Shown: positions 1 to 9,477, counted from the stretch's first letter. The stretch: 33,667 nucleotides of DNA from Collinsella sp. (GCA_031292915.1 JAUMSH010000081.1:1-33667), one strand, 5' to 3'. A program made the numbers and translations. Notes: generated by a model not told the origin, from the letters alone.

Positions 1-16
1 CGCGAGTTCCGCACGC

Positions 17-50
17 AAAGGAAAGCACTTAATGTGCTTTCCGTCTTGCG
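17..50. repeat. Long inverted repeat at window start
   Basis: A perfect 9-bp inverted repeat (20-28 with 34-42, loop TTAAT) is extended by an outer 5-bp arm pair (CGCAA 14-18, TTGCG 46-50). No T-tract follows on either strand, so it is not a classical terminator. It may belong to the 3' end of a gene outside the window. Confidence 0.5.
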
Positions 51-136
51 CAGGACTGTAGAGAAGCAAACTAAACCCCCGCCCTCAGCCCCGGAAGCCC
101 TCCCGGATGGCTCCAAAAAATTTTTCAAAAAAGTTG

Positions 137-166
137 TTGCGCGCCGGACAGACTTCTGTGTATACT
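137..166 (+). promoter_or_regulatory. Candidate promoter of tRNA-Asp
   Basis: A near-consensus -10 box TATACT (161-166) lies about 47 bp upstream of the tRNA. A weak -35 match, TTGCGC (137-142), is 18 bp before it. The -10 box is convincing and the -35 box is tentative. Confidence 0.5.
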
Positions 167-212
167 AATCCCCGCAGCGCACGCGAGCGGAAACAAACGC
201 GAACGTCTGCCT

Positions 213-290
<78 letters not shown>

Positions 291-300
291 ACGCAATTAA

Positions 301-326
301 AGCCACGTCTTCGGACGTGGCTTTTT
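301..326 (+). terminator. Rho-independent terminator of tRNA-Asp
   Basis: A perfect 9-bp stem (AGCCACGTC 301-309, GACGTGGCT 314-322) closes a stable TTCG tetraloop and runs into a T-tract to 326. It directly follows the tRNA. Confidence 0.92.
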
Positions 327-649
327 GCGTTTGATGCACTTTGTTTCGATAGAACGATCGCCCTGGTACATCTTCGCCCAGAATCCCCGCGCCTTCGGGA
401 ACGCAAGTAAAATCTAATAAATATATCTGTCTGAACAACAGCTTTGTTGCGCAACACCTGTTCTACGAGACAGGGGGTTAGGTTATACTAAATTGCACTG
501 TGCGCCGCATCTGATGCATTTCGCTCCAAGCGCGGCACTCAGTGGATATCCGATTTACCATTTGGATGTCCTGGCAGTCATTTAGCGTCTCGACACAAGC
601 TCGGCCCCGGAGCTCGTTCGAGCTGTTCGTATTCCTTGAAAGGGGAAAA
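327..649 (+). promoter_or_regulatory. Intergenic region with candidate control sites of the Rrf2 gene
   Basis: No gene is supported in these 320 bases. A -10-like TATACT lies at 484-489. Just upstream are a perfect palindrome GTTGCGCAAC (446-455) and a spaced dyad CCTGT/ACAGG (457-461, 470-474), which sit where a regulator could overlap the promoter. No good -35 box is visible. The leader to the gene at 650 would be about 155 bases. Autoregulation by the Rrf2 protein is inference from position only. Confidence 0.3.
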
Positions 650-1135
650 ATGGACATATCGAGGAAGACTGATTACGCCCTTCGTATGCTGGCGATGCTT
701 GCCGAGGATCCGGAGTGCTTGCTTTCTGTTCGCACCGCTGCCGAAGAGGTCAATGTCCCGTATTCGTTTGCCCGCTCGATTCAGCACGGTTTGGTCCAGG
801 CCGGTATTGTGGAGAGCCTGCGTGGCGTCCACGGTGGCATGCGTCTCAAGGTCAGTCCGGACGACGTCACTATCCGCCAGGTCGTCGAGGCCGTTCAGGG
901 TCCTATGGTTATGAACGATTGCACCGCGCCCGATGGTGACTGTGCGCGCATGGGCGCGTGCTGCTATCATCCCCTGTGGGCCGGAGCTCAGGCGTTGATG
1001 CGCGACTACCTCGATTCCGTTTCGCTCGGCGACATCGTCGCTCACCGCCAGTTCCCGGCCGTCGATCCCAAGTTCGCCGACCGCGAAGCGTTTCCCGAGT
1101 ACGCCACCTGCGCGTGCGCTTACCGGGAGGAATAG
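650..1135 (+). CDS. Rrf2-family transcriptional regulator
   Basis: The 161-residue protein has the family's N-terminal winged helix. It opens MDISRKTDYALRMLAML and continues with a recognition region around residues 30-65 (VPYSFARSIQ, GGMRL). A cysteine group follows: C91, C98 and adjacent C104/C105. Rrf2 sensors such as IscR and NsrR hold an Fe-S cluster with three cysteines in this region, so an Fe-S or redox sensor is likely. An extra C154-A-C156 near the C-terminus is unusual. The ATG at 650 is chosen over an in-frame upstream ATG at 542 because AAAGGGG lies just before it and homology begins there. The MutY-like gene starts 22 bp downstream with its own ribosome binding site, so the two are probably cotranscribed. 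The signal sensed is unknown. Confidence 0.88.
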   Translation: MDISRKTDYALRMLAMLAEDPECLLSVRTAAEEVNVPYSFARSIQHGLVQAGIVESLRGVHGGMRLKVSPDDVTIRQVVEAVQGPMVMNDCTAPDGDCARMGACCYHPLWAGAQALMRDYLDSVSLGDIVAHRQFPAVDPKFADREAFPEYATCACAYREE

Positions 1136-1156
1136 CGCCGCATAAGGAGCATAGCC

Positions 1157-2062
1157 ATGATTCAGGACCCCTTTCGTTCGATGATTCGTTCGGAAGGGGT
1201 CCTGCGTTATCGCGACCTTCCGTGGCGCCGCACACGCGATCCGTACATCATTTGGCTTTCTGAGGTCATGCTGCAGCAAACGCAGGTGCCGCGTGTGGAG
1301 GCGCGCATGCCGGTGTGGCTCGATCGTTTTCCGACCGTGCAGGCGCTTGCCCAGGCCGCGCCTTCCGATGTTTTGGACGCTTGGCAGGGGATGGGCTACA
1401 ACCGACGCGCTCTGGCGCTTCACGGGGCCGCTCAGCGCGTTGTAGAGGACTGGGACGGGGAGTTTCCACACGAGACGCGTGACTTGGTCGCTCTGCCTGG
1501 TATTGGCCCGGCAACGGCGCAGGGTATCCGGTCGTTTGCGTTTGATCTTCCGGGCGTGTATCTGGAGACCAATGTGCGCACGGTCTTTCTGCATCACTTC
1601 TTTCCCGATGTACCGGCTGTTCCCGATCGCGAGCTGGTGCCGCTGATTCAGGCGGCCTGTCCGGCGGCCCCCGGTGCGTCGGCGGACGAGATCGCTCCCT
1701 TTGCCGTGCCGCTCGATGATGCCGACACGCCGCGCGCGTGGTATTACGCGTTGCTAGATTACGGCGCATATCTAAAAAAGACGTTGCCCAATCCGTCCAG
1801 GCGGTCGGCGGGCTATAGCCGTCAGTCCAAGTTTGAGGGCTCGCGTCGCCAAAAGCGCGCGCATATCGTGCGTATGTTGCTGGCAGCGCGCGATGGGCAG
1901 CCGGCGGGGATTACGCTTGCTGATGCCGTGGTGGGCGTTAACGAGATGGAAACGGCAGCCGGTCGCGGGCCGGTCGAGTGCGACTTGATCGCGGGCATTC
2001 TAGCTGACCTGGAGCGCGAGGGCTTTTGCCGAGCCGAGGACGATCGTTGGTTGAGTGTGTAG
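1157..2062 (+). CDS. mutY: MutY-like adenine DNA glycosylase, Fe-S-cluster-free type
   Basis: An HhH-GPD base-excision glycosylase of 301 residues. MutY landmarks are WLSEVMLQQTQV (33-44, with the catalytic Glu at 36), GMGYNRRA (78-85) and the helix-hairpin-helix LPGIGPATA (113-121). Canonical MutY removes A opposite 8-oxoG. Two departures are visible. The four C-terminal cysteines that bind the 4Fe-4S cluster are absent; that stretch reads DYGAYLKKTLPNPSRRSAGY. The catalytic Asp of LDGNV is Glu137 in LETNV. There is also no recognisable NUDIX-like 8-oxoG domain. Cluster-free MutY relatives are known from some anaerobes. The start has AAGGAG 7 bp upstream. It may be cotranscribed with the Rrf2 gene. 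Activity on A:8-oxoG should not be assumed. Confidence 0.82.
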   Translation: MIQDPFRSMIRSEGVLRYRDLPWRRTRDPYIIWLSEVMLQQTQVPRVEARMPVWLDRFPTVQALAQAAPSDVLDAWQGMGYNRRALALHGAAQRVVEDWDGEFPHETRDLVALPGIGPATAQGIRSFAFDLPGVYLETNVRTVFLHHFFPDVPAVPDRELVPLIQAACPAAPGASADEIAPFAVPLDDADTPRAWYYALLDYGAYLKKTLPNPSRRSAGYSRQSKFEGSRRQKRAHIVRMLLAARDGQPAGITLADAVVGVNEMETAAGRGPVECDLIAGILADLEREGFCRAEDDRWLSV

Positions 2063-2176
2063 CCCGCTCAAATCTGAAGAACGGGATTGTAAGGTTTAAA
2101 TTCGCGGCTTGAGGGCATCCTAAAGACAAGGTCGCTCAAAGCCTATGGGCGGCACGTGTTGAAGGGAAGTACACCT

Positions 2177-2716
2177 ATGGATTTTGAGAACTCTCAGACC
2201 AAGAAGAACCTCGAGACTGCTTTTGCCGGTGAGTCCCAGGCACACACCAAGTATCGCTACTATGCATCCAAGGCCAAAAAGGACGGCTACGTTCAGATCT
2301 CGAATATCTTTGCCGAGACGGCGGGCAACGAGTCCGAGCACGCCAAGCTGTGGTTTAAGTATCTGCACGACGGCGCCGTTCCGGGTACTCTGGACAACCT
2401 GCGCGACGCCGCCGCGGGCGAGAACTACGAGTGGACCACGATGTACGACGAGTTCGCCAAGACCGCCGAGGAGGAGGGCTTTGCCGAGATCGCCGAGAAG
2501 TTCCGTGGCGTCGCCGCCGTCGAGAAGGCCCACGAGGAGCGCTACAACAAACTCGTCGAGCGCATCGAGTCGGGCGAGGTGTTTGAGCGCGAGGGCGTAA
2601 AGGTGTGGAAGTGCCTGAACTGCGGGCACCTGCACGTTGGTGCCGAGGCGCCTGAGGTGTGCCCGGTGTGTAACCACCCGAAGGCGTACTTTGAGGAGCA
2701 GGTGGTGAACTACTAG
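2177..2716 (+). CDS. rbr: Rubrerythrin
   Basis: A 179-residue peroxide-scavenging non-haem iron protein of anaerobes, cytoplasmic, reducing H2O2 with electrons from NAD(P)H through rubredoxin-type carriers. Residues 1-135 form the ferritin-like diiron domain, with ligands visible as E19 (AGESQAH), E52-x2-H55 (NESEH) and E116-x2-H119 (EKAH). The C-terminal rubredoxin-like domain binds iron through C146/C149 (CLNC) and C162/C165 (CPVC). Length is typical. ATG 2177 is preferred to GTG 2156 because GAAGGGA lies 9 bp before it and the family starts there. Codon use is strongly biased towards AAG, GAG and NNC, suggesting high expression. A long hairpin and a terminator follow. Confidence 0.96.
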   Translation: MDFENSQTKKNLETAFAGESQAHTKYRYYASKAKKDGYVQISNIFAETAGNESEHAKLWFKYLHDGAVPGTLDNLRDAAAGENYEWTTMYDEFAKTAEEEGFAEIAEKFRGVAAVEKAHEERYNKLVERIESGEVFEREGVKVWKCLNCGHLHVGAEAPEVCPVCNHPKAYFEEQVVNY

Positions 2717-2735
2717 CGCTTGGCGCTGGCTGCTG

Positions 2736-2910
2736 CGGAGCGCAGGGCGGGGAAATACCTTTCCCTCTCGCTCACGGCTCCGCAGGGTCGCGCGAGGCAA
2801 AGGTATTTCCCCGCCCTGCGCTCCGGCGTTGGGTCGTCGCGTGCTCGTTACTGAAAAGCTGATAAGAAGTTTGTGTGCCGCCCCGATAGGGGCGGCACGT
2901 TTTTGTATGG
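2736..2910 (+). repeat. 3' structured repeat, copy 1
   Basis: This copy follows rbr. A perfect 27-bp inverted repeat (2736-2762 with 2799-2825) encloses a 36-nt loop that can itself pair partly. A conserved linker (2826-2874) leads to a terminator hairpin. Nearly the whole unit recurs at 3646-3816 after an unrelated gene. The arms differ between copies in a compensatory way: an A-T pair becomes G-C, and a TA dinucleotide is present in both arms here and absent from both arms there. Confidence 0.9.
2875..2904 (+). terminator. Rho-independent terminator after rbr
   Basis: A perfect 10-bp stem (GTGCCGCCCC 2875-2884, GGGGCGGCAC 2889-2898) with loop GATA is followed by GTTTTT. It is the distal part of repeat copy 1. 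Confidence 0.93.
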
Positions 2911-2995
2911 GGGCTGGTTGGGATGGCACCGTTCATGGGTGGGGTACACTGGGTAGCGACTTTTAGTTTATCTACTACCTGATGGGGTGTTTTTT

Positions 2996-3628
2996 ATGGG
3001 TAAGAAGTCTCGGGCTCGGGTTGCTGCGGCGGGAACTCGCAAGGATCCTGGTCGTCGGGTTGCCGAGGGTAAAAAGGCCGATCGTGTCGAGAAGGACAAG
3101 AAGGTTGGGGCGCATGCTCATCTTGAGTGGGCGCCTCATTTGAATTCGGCTAGTGAGGATTTGACTGCCAAGTTGTTTACTCTGGTCGAGGTAATTTTGG
3201 GCGTGGTGCCCCTTGTGGTTATCGGTTTGTTCTTGGCTTCGAAGGACGCCACGAGCGTCGATAAACTCACCGAGGTCTTTTCGCAGGATCCCTCGATGGT
3301 AGTTACGTTTATCTCTGCGTGCCTGCAGCCGTTTGTGGCGTACATGCTGTACATGATTTATCGCAAATACTGCGAGGGCGATGCGGGCTTTGCCGCCGGC
3401 AACCTGATCGGTCTTTTGTGCTCCGAGATCCTACTGCTCAATATCCCGGGCGTCATCGGTATGGGCATCTTGCTGTGGCGTGTTTGGCGCAACGTCGCCC
3501 CGCACTTTGAGAGCTGGTTGTTTGAGCGTCGCTTTGCGGGCGTGGTGGCCGATATTGCGGGCTCGCTCGTGATTCTAGCCTTGGCGTTTCTGTGCGCCAC
3601 CGCTGCCCGCGGTCTCGCGGGCATGTAG
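2996..3628 (+). CDS. Four-helix membrane protein of unknown function
   Basis: I do not recognise a family. The 210-residue protein has a highly basic N-terminal segment (1-40, rich in K and R), then four likely membrane segments at about 60-82, 101-122, 135-163 and 183-205, with a charged loop (FESWLFERRF, 171-180) before the last. No catalytic motif is seen. The basic tail suggests a cytoplasmic N-terminus. ATG 2996 is preferred to an upstream GTG at 2987; the ribosome binding site is poor (GGGG, 2984-2987). It stands alone between two copies of the same 3' repeat, which insulates it from its neighbours. Confidence 0.8.
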   Translation: MGKKSRARVAAAGTRKDPGRRVAEGKKADRVEKDKKVGAHAHLEWAPHLNSASEDLTAKLFTLVEVILGVVPLVVIGLFLASKDATSVDKLTEVFSQDPSMVVTFISACLQPFVAYMLYMIYRKYCEGDAGFAAGNLIGLLCSEILLLNIPGVIGMGILLWRVWRNVAPHFESWLFERRFAGVVADIAGSLVILALAFLCATAARGLAGM

Positions 3629-3645
3629 TCGGTCCTCACCGACCA

Positions 3646-3816
3646 CGGGGCGCAGGGCGGGGAAACCTTTCCCTCTCGCTCACGGCTTCGCAGGGTCGCG
3701 CGAGGCAAAGGTTTCCCCGCCCTGCGCCCCGGCGTTGGGTCGTCGCATGCTCGTTACAGAAAAGCAGATAAGAAGTTTGCGTGCCGCCCCTTTTGGGGCG
3801 GCACGTTTTTGTATGG
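3646..3816 (+). repeat. 3' structured repeat, copy 2
   Basis: Second copy of the unit at 2736-2910. It has a perfect 25-bp inverted repeat (3646-3670 with 3707-3731), the same kind of loop, a nearly identical linker (3732-3780) and the same terminator stem with a different loop. Confidence 0.9.
3781..3810 (+). terminator. Rho-independent terminator, end of repeat copy 2
   Basis: Stem GTGCCGCCCC (3781-3790) and GGGGCGGCAC (3795-3804), loop TTTT, then GTTTTT. The stem is identical to that at 2875-2898 and the loop is different. Confidence 0.93.
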
Positions 3817-3900
3817 GGTCCCGGTCTCCACAATTTCCGTCAAGCTTTTGGTTAGATTTTGGTCAGTTGGCGTAAGGGTGGAAGGCCAAAAGATTGCTGG

Positions 3901-3949
3901 CGAAAAAAGCTCAGAGAAAGTGCTGGTAGGGGAGTTGTTGAGCTTTTCG
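3901..3949 (+). other. Hairpin in the leader of the small membrane protein gene
   Basis: CGAAAA-AAGCTCA (3901-3913) can pair with TGAGCTTTTCG (3939-3949); two extra A bases bulge. The surrounding 250-bp gap (3811-4063) has no supported gene. It could be a leader RNA structure, but no known riboswitch was recognised. Confidence 0.3.
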
Positions 3950-4063
3950 ACAGCTTTTGAGCAAAAGAAACTTTGTGGCTATTGCCGGCGATTGCGTTGT
4001 CGCGGTCATGGCGGTGCGGGATGCTGGTCGTAAGCGTCGAATTCTCCGACTTTGGAGGCCAAC

Positions 4064-4486
4064 ATGGACCTGTTTCTTGAGACTCCGCAGCAACAAGCTA
4101 AGCGCATGCTGCGTCAGCAGCAACGACTCATGGAGATGCAAATGCAAGGGGCGGCAGCCCAGCCCTTTGCGCAAAACGTTACGTCCGCGGTTTCGCCTGC
4201 GGGCGGATCGGCGCCAGAGAACTATTCCGTACAACAAGATTCATATGCGCAGGAGCTTGCGTTCGACAAACGCCGCACGCGTCACCGCCGCGTGGGCCAG
4301 CGCCTGCGCACATTGGCGATGATCGTGTTCATCCCGCTGGGGCTTGCGGTCATCTTTCTGGCGTCGTATGCCCTCACGTGCATCCTCAACGGTGCATCGC
4401 CCAACGAGGTGCTCCAACATCTAGCGGCCCTAGGCCAGCGCCTAGGCGACGTCATAACAACCATCCGCACCGGCTGGGAGAGCTAG
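4064..4486 (+). CDS. Small single-span membrane protein, unknown function
   Basis: 140 residues, not recognised. The N-terminal third is rich in Gln and Met (QQQAKRMLRQQQRLMEMQMQ, about 9-28) and may form a coiled coil. A Ser/Gln/Ala-rich linker and a basic stretch (KRRTRHRRVGQRLR, 69-82) precede one membrane segment at about 84-108. About 30 residues follow it. The positive-inside rule puts the N-terminus in the cytoplasm. ATG 4064 is chosen because GGAGG (4054-4058) lies at ideal spacing; an in-frame TTG at 4052 is less likely. Confidence 0.72.
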   Translation: MDLFLETPQQQAKRMLRQQQRLMEMQMQGAAAQPFAQNVTSAVSPAGGSAPENYSVQQDSYAQELAFDKRRTRHRRVGQRLRTLAMIVFIPLGLAVIFLASYALTCILNGASPNEVLQHLAALGQRLGDVITTIRTGWES

Positions 4487-4640
4487 CGTTTGTCACATTA
4501 GGACTTCTAGGGTGTTGGGATTATCGCCACGAGTAAAATTCTTGCATCCTGTGGGTCCTGTCGTGCGACTGAATATTATTATTGAAGATGAATAATAGTA
4601 GGATTTGCTATGTATAAGCAGGATTTAGAGCAGACCCCTC

Positions 4641-4853
4641 TTGGAGGACCTGGCGGTAATGAAGCTCTATGCCTTCCGTCCGAACGACATTATCGATCTT
4701 CATAGCCAGGCATTCGTCGACCGACTTGATTGGGGACTGCTCGAACGGCTTATATTCGACGAGGGCGAGGCGCTGGCGTCGTCGCCTTCGGAGCGGAGTT
4801 ATCAAGAGATGGTCTGCGCATACAGCCAATACAAAAAGGAGGTGCTCGGTTGA
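4641..4853 (+). pseudogene. Truncated nucleotidyltransferase-like toxin remnant (DUF6036-like)
   Basis: An open frame of about 70 residues, beginning at TTG, resembles the C-terminal end of DUF6036/MNT-type nucleotidyltransferases from two-gene toxin-antitoxin cassettes (EDLAVMKLYAFRPNDIIDLH, then a conserved tail ending near YSQYKKEV). The nucleotidyltransferase core that should precede it is absent. Upstream in frame is a stop at 4626-4628. An ATG at 4610 opens MYKQDLEQ in another frame and could be the old N-terminus, joined by an out-of-frame deletion; that is inference. It overlaps the next gene's start, as in intact cassettes. The region is AT-richer than its surroundings, suggesting acquisition. 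The family name is from memory, so confidence is moderate. Confidence 0.5.
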
Positions 4854-5413
4854 ATCTGACCTTTGAGGGATTCTTAAAAGGCTATTGCCGAGAGCTATCC
4901 GGACAGCAGTCGCTCAGTTTTAGAAAACTGGTTAAGCAAGCGACGACGGTTGCGCCGCGCGTGGCGGAGCCCCTGTTTTTGCTCGCTTTGGCACAGGGTA
5001 AAGCCGAATACGTTCTGGGCTTATCCGAGGGTTCGTGGATGGAAGAGGGTTACCGAGGCGTTTTGTCCTTGTACGCCCAAATGGGTAGCCTGGCATCTCT
5101 ATGCGCCGAGGACAAACTTCCTAATCGTTATGCCAACGTTTGGCGTGCGTATAGAGCGGTGAAGGAAAAGCCAGTGGCGGACAGAAGGATCAACGCCCTG
5201 ATGCGAAAAAGAACGTTGGGAGCGTTAGAGGAATCGGGTGTAACGCGCTACGGTCTCTGCCGCGATTTGAATCTGAATAAGGGAAACGTGTACGCATATT
5301 TAGCCGGTGATGACTCAAAGGTGAGCAGGGAGACGGCGCGCCGCATTATGGAATATGCGGAGGAGAGGGGCGCCCAAGAAGAGGCCGGGCGCCCGGTGCG
5401 TATGGCGGGGTAA
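4850..5413 (+). CDS. HTH protein, putative antitoxin partner
   Basis: 187 residues, starting at TTG 4850, which overlaps the upstream stop and has AGGAGGT (4837-4843) at good spacing. A GTG/TTG start further upstream would run into the previous frame. Residues 1-110 are helical and have no known motif. The C-terminal third holds a helix-turn-helix: GVTRYGLCRDLNLNKGNVYA, then the basic RETARRIMEY helix. Translational coupling to a nucleotidyltransferase-like frame matches MNT/HTH toxin-antitoxin pairs. Here the toxin is truncated, so this protein may survive only as a regulator or as an antitoxin against related toxins. Confidence 0.68.
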   Translation: MNLTFEGFLKGYCRELSGQQSLSFRKLVKQATTVAPRVAEPLFLLALAQGKAEYVLGLSEGSWMEEGYRGVLSLYAQMGSLASLCAEDKLPNRYANVWRAYRAVKEKPVADRRINALMRKRTLGALEESGVTRYGLCRDLNLNKGNVYAYLAGDDSKVSRETARRIMEYAEERGAQEEAGRPVRMAG

Positions 5414-5464
5414 GATTGATCGCGGTTTTGATTGGTGCTCGATTGGGTTTGTTGGGCGGAGTTT

Positions 5465-6820
5465 ATGCCTGCTATTGATATTGTGCTTGTTGTGATCGCC
5501 TTGGTGGCGGTGGGGGTTGCTGCGGCTTGCGCCCTCCAACTCAAGAGCCTGCGTGCCGAGTTGCGGGAGCGTGGCGACAGTAGCGCGGAAACGCTGGCAG
5601 CACTCGAGCAGGCTAACAACGCGCTCGATGCCCTGAACGTCGCGCTGGCCGAAACCCGCCGCACGGCCAATGCCATCGCGCAGCAGCAGACGACAGATGC
5701 GGCCGTGGAGCAGCAACGTTACCTGACCATCGCACGTGAGTTTTCGCAAGCTGGCGACCGGATGGATGACCTGCGCCGCGAGACGGCCCAACAGCTCGGT
5801 GCCAACCGCGAGGGCATCGAGCACCGCCTGGACAAGGTGCGCGAGACGGTCGATGCCCAGCTGGGCGCTATCCGCAAAGACAACAACGTGCAACTCGATC
5901 AGATGCGCGCGACGGTGGACGAGAAGCTCTCCCGCACGCTCAACGACCGCCTGTCTGCATCGTTTAAGCAGGTGAGCGACCAGCTCGAGGCCGTGTACAA
6001 GGGCCTGGGCGACATGCAGTCCATCGCCACTGGCGTGGGTGATCTTAAGCGCGTGCTGGGCAACGTGAAGGCGCGTGGCATTTTGGGCGAGGTGCAGCTG
6101 GGTGCAATTCTGGCGGACATCCTTACGCCCGACCAGTATCTGGAAAACGTCGCCACCAAGCCCGGCGCCTCGGAGCGCGTTGAGTTTGCCGTCAAGCTGC
6201 CGGTGGACGAGGGCGATCCCGTGCTGCTGCCGATCGACTCCAAATTCCCGGGCGACGCGTACGAGCACTTGCTCGACGCGCAGGAGTCGGGCGATGCGGA
6301 GACCGTGGCGGCTGCGCGCAAGACGCTCGACACCATGGTCAAGCGCGAGGCCAAGGACATCTGCGAAAAGTACCTGAGTGTGCCGGCAACGACCAACTTT
6401 GGCATCATGTTCGTGCCGTTTGAAGGACTGTACGCCGAGGTCGTCAGCCGCCCCGGGCTTATCGAGACCCTGGGCCGCGACTATCACGTCAACGTTGCCG
6501 GCCCCAGCACCATGGCGGCCATTCTCAACAGCCTGCAGATGAGTTACCAAACGTTTAAGCTGCAAAAACGCACCGACGATGTACTGCGCGTGCTCTCCGC
6601 TGTCAAGGCCGAGCTGCCGCGCTATCAAAAGGCGCTGCGCCGCGCCCAGCAGCAGATCGAGACCGCGGGCAAAACGGTCGAGGGCATCATCACCACGCGC
6701 ACCAACGCCATGGAGCGCAAGCTCAAGGACATCGACGCCCTGGAAGATGCCGAGGAGGTCGACGAGATCTTGGGGCTTACGTCTGCGAGCCTGCTCGCAG
6801 ATCAAAAAGACGAGGACTAG
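5465..6820 (+). CDS. rmuC: RmuC-family DNA recombination protein
   Basis: 451 residues. An N-terminal membrane anchor (about 5-27) is followed by a long coiled coil (about 28-190) and the RmuC nuclease-like domain (about 195-400). The domain includes GNVKARGILGEVQLGAIL, the stretch VLLPIDSKFPGDAYEHLL and FGIMFVPFEGLYAEV. RmuC limits inversions and other rearrangements at inverted repeats; the D-x-K of PIDSKFP is the expected PD-(D/E)xK-like core. ATG 5465 places the membrane segment at the N-terminus, as in homologues; the GGAG before it is close (3 bp), so the ribosome binding site is not ideal. It starts 51 bp after the HTH gene and ends in its own terminator. Confidence 0.93.
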   Translation: MPAIDIVLVVIALVAVGVAAACALQLKSLRAELRERGDSSAETLAALEQANNALDALNVALAETRRTANAIAQQQTTDAAVEQQRYLTIAREFSQAGDRMDDLRRETAQQLGANREGIEHRLDKVRETVDAQLGAIRKDNNVQLDQMRATVDEKLSRTLNDRLSASFKQVSDQLEAVYKGLGDMQSIATGVGDLKRVLGNVKARGILGEVQLGAILADILTPDQYLENVATKPGASERVEFAVKLPVDEGDPVLLPIDSKFPGDAYEHLLDAQESGDAETVAAARKTLDTMVKREAKDICEKYLSVPATTNFGIMFVPFEGLYAEVVSRPGLIETLGRDYHVNVAGPSTMAAILNSLQMSYQTFKLQKRTDDVLRVLSAVKAELPRYQKALRRAQQQIETAGKTVEGIITTRTNAMERKLKDIDALEDAEEVDEILGLTSASLLADQKDED

Positions 6821-6837
6821 CTTCATCTGACGGCGGG

Positions 6838-6870
6838 GCGCCTGCGCAAGCGCGGGGCGCGGGCGCTTTT
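6838..6870 (+). terminator. Terminator after rmuC
   Basis: GCGCCTGCGC (6838-6847) pairs with GCGCGGGCGC (6857-6866) through one G-U wobble and is followed by TTTT. Confidence 0.75.
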
Positions 6871-6945
6871 CGCGTCGCACTTGCCTGAAGTGCGCTTTAG
6901 TGTGCAACAATGGCGTTTCGCCCTATCAGACGCGAAAGGAAGCCC

Positions 6946-8748
<1,803 letters not shown>

Positions 8749-8811
8749 GCGTCTCGGACGTGGGACAATTGTGTCCATAAGTTTATTGTGCCGTTGAGCC
8801 GAGGAGTCGTT

Positions 8812-9477
8812 ATGCCACGCGAGACCAATGCCGCCAAGCGCGAGCGCGCCATCGAGGTGTGTGAGCGCCTCAACCGTCGCTATGGCCCGGTCGAGTGCTT
8901 TTTGGACCACGAGAATCCCTTCCGCCTGCTGATCGCGGTGTTGCTCTCGGCGCAAACGACCGACGCGCAGGTCAACAAGGTGACGCCGAAGCTGTTTGCC
9001 CAGTGGCCCACGCCCGAGGCCATGGCCGGGGCGAGCGTGGCTGACGTGGCAGACACCATCAAGTCACTCGGCTTCTACAAGAGCAAAGCCAAACATGCCG
9101 TCGAGGCCGCGCAGATGATCGTCGCCGACTATGGCGGCGAGGTGCCGGCCGACATGAAGGAACTCGTGAAGCTGCCGGGCGTGGGACGCAAGACGGCGAA
9201 CATCGTGCTCAACGTGGGGTATGGCATCGTGGAAGGCATTGCGGTGGACACGCACGTCAACCGCATTGCGCACCGCCTGATGCTGAGTCCCAAGACGCAT
9301 GCCAAGGAGCCGCTCAAGACCGAGCAGGATCTGCTCAAGATTTTGCCGCACGAGTATTGGGAGCCGGTCAACCATCAGTGGATCACCTTCGGTCGCGAGA
9401 TCTGCGACGCCCGCAAACCCAAGTGTGACGAGTGTCCGCTGGCAGATTTGTGCCCCAGCGTGCGCGTAGCGGGGTAG
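8812..9477 (+). CDS. nth: Endonuclease III
   Basis: A 221-residue bifunctional DNA glycosylase/AP lyase that removes oxidised pyrimidines. The helix-hairpin-helix LPGVGRKTAN carries the catalytic Lys127, and Asp146 lies in VDTHVNR. The 4Fe-4S cysteines C198-x6-C205-x2-C208-x5-C214 have exactly the E. coli spacing. This contrasts with the cluster-free MutY-like protein at 1157. ATG 8812 is preceded by GAGGAG at 5 bp; the GTG at 8788 is a less likely start. A terminator follows. Confidence 0.97.
   Translation: MPRETNAAKRERAIEVCERLNRRYGPVECFLDHENPFRLLIAVLLSAQTTDAQVNKVTPKLFAQWPTPEAMAGASVADVADTIKSLGFYKSKAKHAVEAAQMIVADYGGEVPADMKELVKLPGVGRKTANIVLNVGYGIVEGIAVDTHVNRIAHRLMLSPKTHAKEPLKTEQDLLKILPHEYWEPVNHQWITFGREICDARKPKCDECPLADLCPSVRVAG

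Noticed and set aside
578..1597. 339-codon minus-strand frame
   Set aside because: Antisense of the Rrf2 and mutY genes, both of which have clear family motifs.
1937..2062. NUDIX-like 8-oxoG recognition domain at the end of the MutY-like protein
   Set aside because: The C-terminal section is too short and looks like a small helical or winged domain instead.
5315..6910. 531-codon minus-strand frame
   Set aside because: Antisense shadow of rmuC and the HTH gene, with the same low-complexity composition.
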